From Bradyrhizobium sp. Y36 (lineage in GTDB: Bacteria > Pseudomonadota > Alphaproteobacteria > Rhizobiales > Xanthobacteraceae): 64,000 bases of DNA. The DNA lies in contig NZ_NWTI01000010.1 in NCBI RefSeq assembly GCF_002531575.1, positions 1 through 64,000 of the forward strand, given 5' to 3'. Shown in pieces: positions 60,544-64,000 of the stretch. The notes under the pieces were generated by a model. That model searched no databases. It was not told the DNA's origin and saw nothing but the letters and a program-made list of their open reading frames with translations. The translations under genes were made by a program, and so were the position numbers. Positions within the stretch are counted from its first letter, which is position 1. Every line of letters starts with the position of its first letter.

Positions 60544-63084
60544 ATGATCGAACAATCCATCCCGGCCAAGGCTTTGGCCGCGGCGTTCTGGCAAATGCCA
60601 AAGGACGACCTTTATCGCGCGCTCGGCTCCGGCCCGGAAGGCCTGTCGCAGGGCGAAGCCGTCAGGCGACTGGGGATCCACGGGGCCAACCGCGCCGACG
60701 CCTCGCAGAGCCGATCGGCCTGGCGCAAGCTCGGCCAGCGCCTGTGGAATCCGCTGATCGCGATGCTGCTGGCGGCGGCGATCGTATCCGGACTGAGCGG
60801 CGACATCGGCAGCTTTGCCATCATCGCAACCGTGCTGTCGCTGTCCATCACGCTCGATATCGTCCAGGAGCATCGCGCCGAGCTCACCGCCGACGCGTTG
60901 CGGGAATCGGTCGCCATCCAGGCCGACGTCGTCAGGGACGGCAAGGACATGACGATCTCGGTGACGACTCTCGTCCCGGGCGACGTCGTGAAGCTCCGCA
61001 TCGGCGATCTGATACCGGCCGATGGCATCGTGCTCGATGCGCAGGAATTGCAGATCAATGAAGCCCTGATGACGGGCGAGCCGTTTCCGGCCTTCAAGAC
61101 CGACCGTCCCTGCTCCGCGGCCTTGCCGGCGGATGCCACCAACGCTCTGTTCGCGGGAACCAGCACGGTCGGCGGAAGCGGCCGGATGCTGGTGGTGACG
61201 ACCGGAGGCCGGACGCGCTTTGGCGCGATCGCCTCCGCGATGGCGGCCAACGCACCGCCGACGGCTCTCGAACAAGGTGTCCGGAAGCTCGGCCTGCTGA
61301 TCCTTCGGCTGACGCTGTTCCTCACGCTTTTCGTGCTGATGGCGCATCTCGTCGCGCAGCGCAACGCGATGGAATCCTTCCTGTTCGCGATCGCGCTCGC
61401 CGTCGGCCTGACGCCCGAGCTGCTGCCCATGGTGATGACGGTGACGCTCGCCCGCGGCGCCCTGCGCATGGCGAAGCGAAAGGTCATCGTCAAGCGGTTG
61501 TCGGCGATTCACGATCTCGGGGCGATGGACACACTCTGCGTCGACAAGACCGGCACGCTCACCGAAGCCAGGATCACGCTGGCGGCTCACATCGCGCCGC
61601 AGGGGCAACCCAGCGACCGCGTTCTCAGTCTGGCGCGCCTGAACAGCACGTTCCAGGCCGGCGTCCGAAGCCCGCTCGACGACGCGATCCTGTCGGCGAG
61701 CCATGACGGTCCGGGCGGCTGGGTTCGGCTTGCGGAAGTGCCGTTCGACTTCGAACGGCGATGCCTGTCGGTTCTGGCGGTCCGCGACGGCGAACACATG
61801 CTGATTGCCAAGGGCGCACCGGAATCCATCCTGTCGCGCTGCGTGGCCGTGGAGATCGATGGCCTCGCCCATCCGCTCGACGCCGCCTGGCAACAGAAGA
61901 TGGCCGAGATCCAGATCCGCTATGCCCGCGACGGCTTCCGGCTCCTTGCCGTCGCCATCAGGTCCATTCCGGCGGGGCAACAGACCATTACCGTCGGCGA
62001 CGAGGCCAATCTGACCATGGTCGGCTTTTGCGTGTTCGCCGATCCGCCGAAGCAGGACGCGGCCGCGGCCATCGGCGCGCTAAGCTCGCTCGGTGTGACC
62101 ATCAAGATCATTTCGGGTGACCATGACGCCGTGGTCGCCCATGTCGCGCGTTCCGTCGGCCTGAAGGCGGACCGGATCATGACCGGCGCCGAGATCTCCG
62201 AGCTGACCGATGCCGCGCTCATCGCCCGGGTCGAGCACGTCGACCTGTTTGCCCGGATCGATCCCGACCAGAAGCGGCGGATCATTGCCGCGCTCCGCCA
62301 TCGCAATCACGTGGTCGGCTTCATGGGAGACGGCGTCAACGATGCGCCGGCGCTCCACGCCGCGCATGTCGGCATCTCCGTCACCGGCGCGACCGAGGTC
62401 GCCCGCGCGGCCGCCGACATGATCCTGCTGGCGCCGGACCTGTCCGTGCTCGCGGCCGGCGTGCGCGAGGGCCGCAGGACCTTTGCCAATATCCTGAAAT
62501 ATGTCCGGATGGGAACCAGCTCGAATTTCGGCAACATGCTGTCGATGGCGCTCGCCTCGATCGTCCTTCCATTCCTGCCATTGCTGCCGCTGCAGATCCT
62601 CTTGAACAATCTGATCTACGATCTCTCCGAGATCGGCATTCCCTTCGACGACGTCGATCGCGAAGACATTGCCCGGCCCGAGGCCTGGAACATGGCGAGC
62701 ATCCTTCGCTTCACCATCGTCATGGGGATCGTCTCGTCGCTGTTCGACGCCATCACCTTTGCCGTTCTCATCAAGCTGTTCGACGCGGATGCGGCACTGT
62801 TTCAAACCGGCTGGTTCGTGGAATCGATCGCGACCCAGATCCTGGTGATCTTCGTGATCCGGTCGCGGAAATTGCCGTGGCGCGCGAACCGCCCGCCCAA
62901 CATCCTGATCGCGACGTCGTTCGGGGCCCTGCTTGCGGGCGTGGCGCTTGCGCTTCTTCCGTGGCGAGGCGCGTTCGGCTTTACCGTGCTGCCTGCGGGA
63001 CTGCTCGCGACGATCGTCGCCATCGCCGCGGCCTATCTGATCTCGGCGACCATCGCGAAGCGGCTGGCGATCTCGGATCCATGA
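60544..63084 (+). CDS. P-type cation ATPase, MgtA/Ca2+-type
   Basis: 846 residues. It has an N-terminal cation ATPase domain, an actuator domain with MTGEPFP (TGE at about 180-182), the phosphorylation motif DKTGTLT near 338, FDFERRCLSVL and KGAPESIL in the nucleotide domain, and GDGVNDAPAL. About ten membrane segments follow the P3A/MgtA plan (AVGLTPELLPMVMTVTLARGA near 300). MgtA-like enzymes import Mg2+. The ion here could differ, because the gene sits behind an FNR/FixK box in a low-oxygen cluster rather than a Mg-responsive leader. Confidence 0.88.
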   Translation: MIEQSIPAKALAAAFWQMPKDDLYRALGSGPEGLSQGEAVRRLGIHGANRADASQSRSAWRKLGQRLWNPLIAMLLAAAIVSGLSGDIGSFAIIATVLSLSITLDIVQEHRAELTADALRESVAIQADVVRDGKDMTISVTTLVPGDVVKLRIGDLIPADGIVLDAQELQINEALMTGEPFPAFKTDRPCSAALPADATNALFAGTSTVGGSGRMLVVTTGGRTRFGAIASAMAANAPPTALEQGVRKLGLLILRLTLFLTLFVLMAHLVAQRNAMESFLFAIALAVGLTPELLPMVMTVTLARGALRMAKRKVIVKRLSAIHDLGAMDTLCVDKTGTLTEARITLAAHIAPQGQPSDRVLSLARLNSTFQAGVRSPLDDAILSASHDGPGGWVRLAEVPFDFERRCLSVLAVRDGEHMLIAKGAPESILSRCVAVEIDGLAHPLDAAWQQKMAEIQIRYARDGFRLLAVAIRSIPAGQQTITVGDEANLTMVGFCVFADPPKQDAAAAIGALSSLGVTIKIISGDHDAVVAHVARSVGLKADRIMTGAEISELTDAALIARVEHVDLFARIDPDQKRRIIAALRHRNHVVGFMGDGVNDAPALHAAHVGISVTGATEVARAAADMILLAPDLSVLAAGVREGRRTFANILKYVRMGTSSNFGNMLSMALASIVLPFLPLLPLQILLNNLIYDLSEIGIPFDDVDREDIARPEAWNMASILRFTIVMGIVSSLFDAITFAVLIKLFDADAALFQTGWFVESIATQILVIFVIRSRKLPWRANRPPNILIATSFGALLAGVALALLPWRGAFGFTVLPAGLLATIVAIAAAYLISATIAKRLAISDP

Positions 63085-63129
63085 TGTCCGGGACCGGAGC
63101 CGAGTTCATGGAAGCACGCAGGCCAATGC

Positions 63130-63348
63130 TCAGGTCGCGTTCGGATAGATCGGCTCGCGGTGGATTTCCCGGCCGCTTTCGTCGAGCACGACGATGCGGA
63201 GGTCCGGATGGCCTTTCGGCTTCTCCCTGCGCACCTTCTCGGCCAGATCCTTGCTGTACGCGATGGCGGCGCCGTCGCTCACGAGCTCCAGTCCGGATTT
63301 GTCCCGGACGGGCACGCCGTCCTTGAGGTCGAAATAATAGGTGCGCAT
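63130..63348 (-). CDS. DUF6894-type small protein
   Basis: 72 residues. MRTYYFDLKDGVPVRDKSGLEL matches the start of a family of short rhizobial proteins (tyrosine- and aspartate-rich N-terminus, then GAAIAYSKDLAEKVRREKP), ending VLDESGREIHREPI. Many copies usually occur per genome. Function unknown. Convergent with the ATPase gene. Confidence 0.8.
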   Translation of the reverse strand: MRTYYFDLKDGVPVRDKSGLELVSDGAAIAYSKDLAEKVRREKPKGHPDLRIVVLDESGREIHREPIYPNAT

Positions 63349-63574
63349 GGATTCATTCCCGCGGTCTCGCGCGGCTCGGTTGAAACTATCATCCCGGAAA
63401 ACGAGGGGCCGAAGCGGGGGATGATCCGCGGCGACGTCGGGACCTGCATCTTAAGGAGGCAGGGGATTCGAACTCTTGACCCGGATCAAACGCGGGATAA
63501 TCCGGCAAGTTTCCGACAAGCGGGCTACCCATGTCGTCTGACGACGGGGACCGGGCTTAACGCGCCCGGCGCCG
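63349..63574. other. Interval between the ftsH-like gene and the DUF6894 gene
   Basis: Contains an inverted repeat CCGGGC-TTAACGC-GCCCGG at 63551-63569, 6-25 bp beyond the FtsH stop, a possible weak terminator for that gene. At about 63454-63485 the sequence AGGCAGGGGATTCGAACTC resembles, on the minus strand, the 3' T-loop of a tRNA, but the stem does not pair and no full tRNA can be folded. Confidence 0.35.
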
Positions 63575-64000
63575 TCATGCGGCGGCCGGCTCGCTTCCAC
63601 CACCGCGCTTGCCGATCAGTGGCGCGAACTGCTCGGCCGTAACCGTTTCGTTCGCGATCAACATCTCAACACCGGCGTCGAGGTCTCCACGCCTTCGCTG
63701 CAGGATCTCGCGGGCGCGGCGGTCGCCCTCCTCGATCAAATTGCGCACCGCGAGGTCGATCTCGCGGCCGGTTGCCTCGGCCGCCGCGACGATCTTGTCC
63801 TGCGCCGCCACGAGAAACGCCTGCGGCTTGGCCGCATAGGTGCGTTGTCCCACCGTCTCGTCCATGCCGTATCTGGTCACCATCTCGATGGCGATCTCGG
63901 TCGCGCGTTGCAGATCATCGGCCGCGCCGGTCGAGATCGCACCGTCGAAGATCAGATGCTCCGACGCGCGTCCGCCCATCAGCACCGCGATGCGGTTCTT
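63575..64000 (-). CDS. ATP-dependent zinc metalloprotease FtsH, C-terminal part (start outside window)
   Basis: 142 codons of the peptidase C-terminal domain. KNRIAVLMGGRASEHLIFDGAISTGAADDLQRATEIAIEMVTRYGMDETVG is the FtsH region after the HEXXH site, which lies outside the window. It ends with ERFAPLI-like TAEQFAPLIGKRGGGSEPAAA. The short tail and sequence differ from the usual housekeeping FtsH (longer C-terminus), so it may be a second FtsH-like paralogue. Confidence 0.88.
   Translation of the reverse strand, partial: KNRIAVLMGGRASEHLIFDGAISTGAADDLQRATEIAIEMVTRYGMDETVGQRTYAAKPQAFLVAAQDKIVAAAEATGREIDLAVRNLIEEGDRRAREILQRRRGDLDAGVEMLIANETVTAEQFAPLIGKRGGGSEPAAA

Noticed and set aside
63454..63485. 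tRNA gene or integration site on the - strand
   Set aside because: Only a TTCGAAT-type loop is present; the T stem does not pair and no anticodon or D arm can be found. At most a decayed fragment.
1..64000. CRISPR arrays, prophage, IS elements or rRNA operons
   Set aside because: No regularly spaced identical repeats, transposase, integrase, phage structural genes or rRNA sequence seen on either strand.

Overview
The window is high-GC alphaproteobacterial DNA and most resembles a chromosomal segment of Bradyrhizobium or a close relative. The evidence is the strong G/C third-position bias, the many GTG starts and 4-bp ATGA/GTGA overlaps, FixK/FNR-type TTGA-N6-(T/G)CAA boxes, and two kinds of dispersed hairpin-rich intergenic repeats that I associate with bradyrhizobia. 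There are no rRNA genes, complete tRNA genes, CRISPR arrays, transposases or phage genes. The genus is an inference from content, not from a database search.

Layout. (1) 1-269: the 5' end of a minus-strand gene for a Cys-rich tandem-repeat protein that leaves the window to the left; its repeats carry a motif like the first rings of nisin-type lantibiotics. (2) 849-10102: a minus-strand run coxM-coxS-coxL-like molybdenum hydroxylase followed by livJ-H-M-G-F-like ABC importer genes, with a divergent TetR regulator and two matching operator-like palindromes between them. This looks like one uptake-plus-hydroxylation catabolic operon of unknown substrate. (3) 10103-20634: histidine utilisation, with hutIHU leftward and hutF-hutC-NitT/TauT-type ABC transporter-amidase rightward from a 20-bp HutC-like palindrome. 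No hutG is present; an M20-family amidase sits where a deformylase would be expected. (4) 20933-25585: SrpA-like catalase-fold protein, an AraC regulator and a solitary BamA. (5) 25866-34041: a small secreted protein, a repeat-derived intergenic stretch, then a NodT-MacA-MacB tripartite efflux system with its own OmpR/EnvZ-type two-component pair.

(6) 34100-48774: a frameshifted MFS gene, two paralogous giant regulators (winged helix, P-loop ATPase, helical-repeat tail), and between and after them redox/electrophile genes (msrA, cupin, OsmC, epoxide hydrolase, VOC protein), a frameshifted enoyl-CoA hydratase, an HWE/HisKA_2 kinase, an unknown protein and an AraC regulator. Both large regulators are preceded by the same 36-nt element. 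Four promoters around the second one carry CTAAC-type direct repeats with an exact 10-bp period, all in the same orientation relative to their gene. I regard this as the best candidate for an undescribed regulon in the window.

(7) 48919-52688: biotin-sulfoxide/DMSO-reductase-family enzyme, two small proteins and a DUF892 ferritin-like protein. (8) 52758-63084: a low-oxygen cluster with ubiV-ubiU-ubiT (oxygen-independent ubiquinone synthesis), ubiD-ubiX (decarboxylase and prenyl-FMN synthase), a DUF59 Fe-S assembly protein, a double DUF2249 protein, a multi-pass membrane protein, a CxxCH cytochrome and an MgtA-type P-ATPase, with FixK-like boxes in the control regions. (9) 63130-64000: a DUF6894-type small protein and the C-terminus of an FtsH protease that runs off the right edge.
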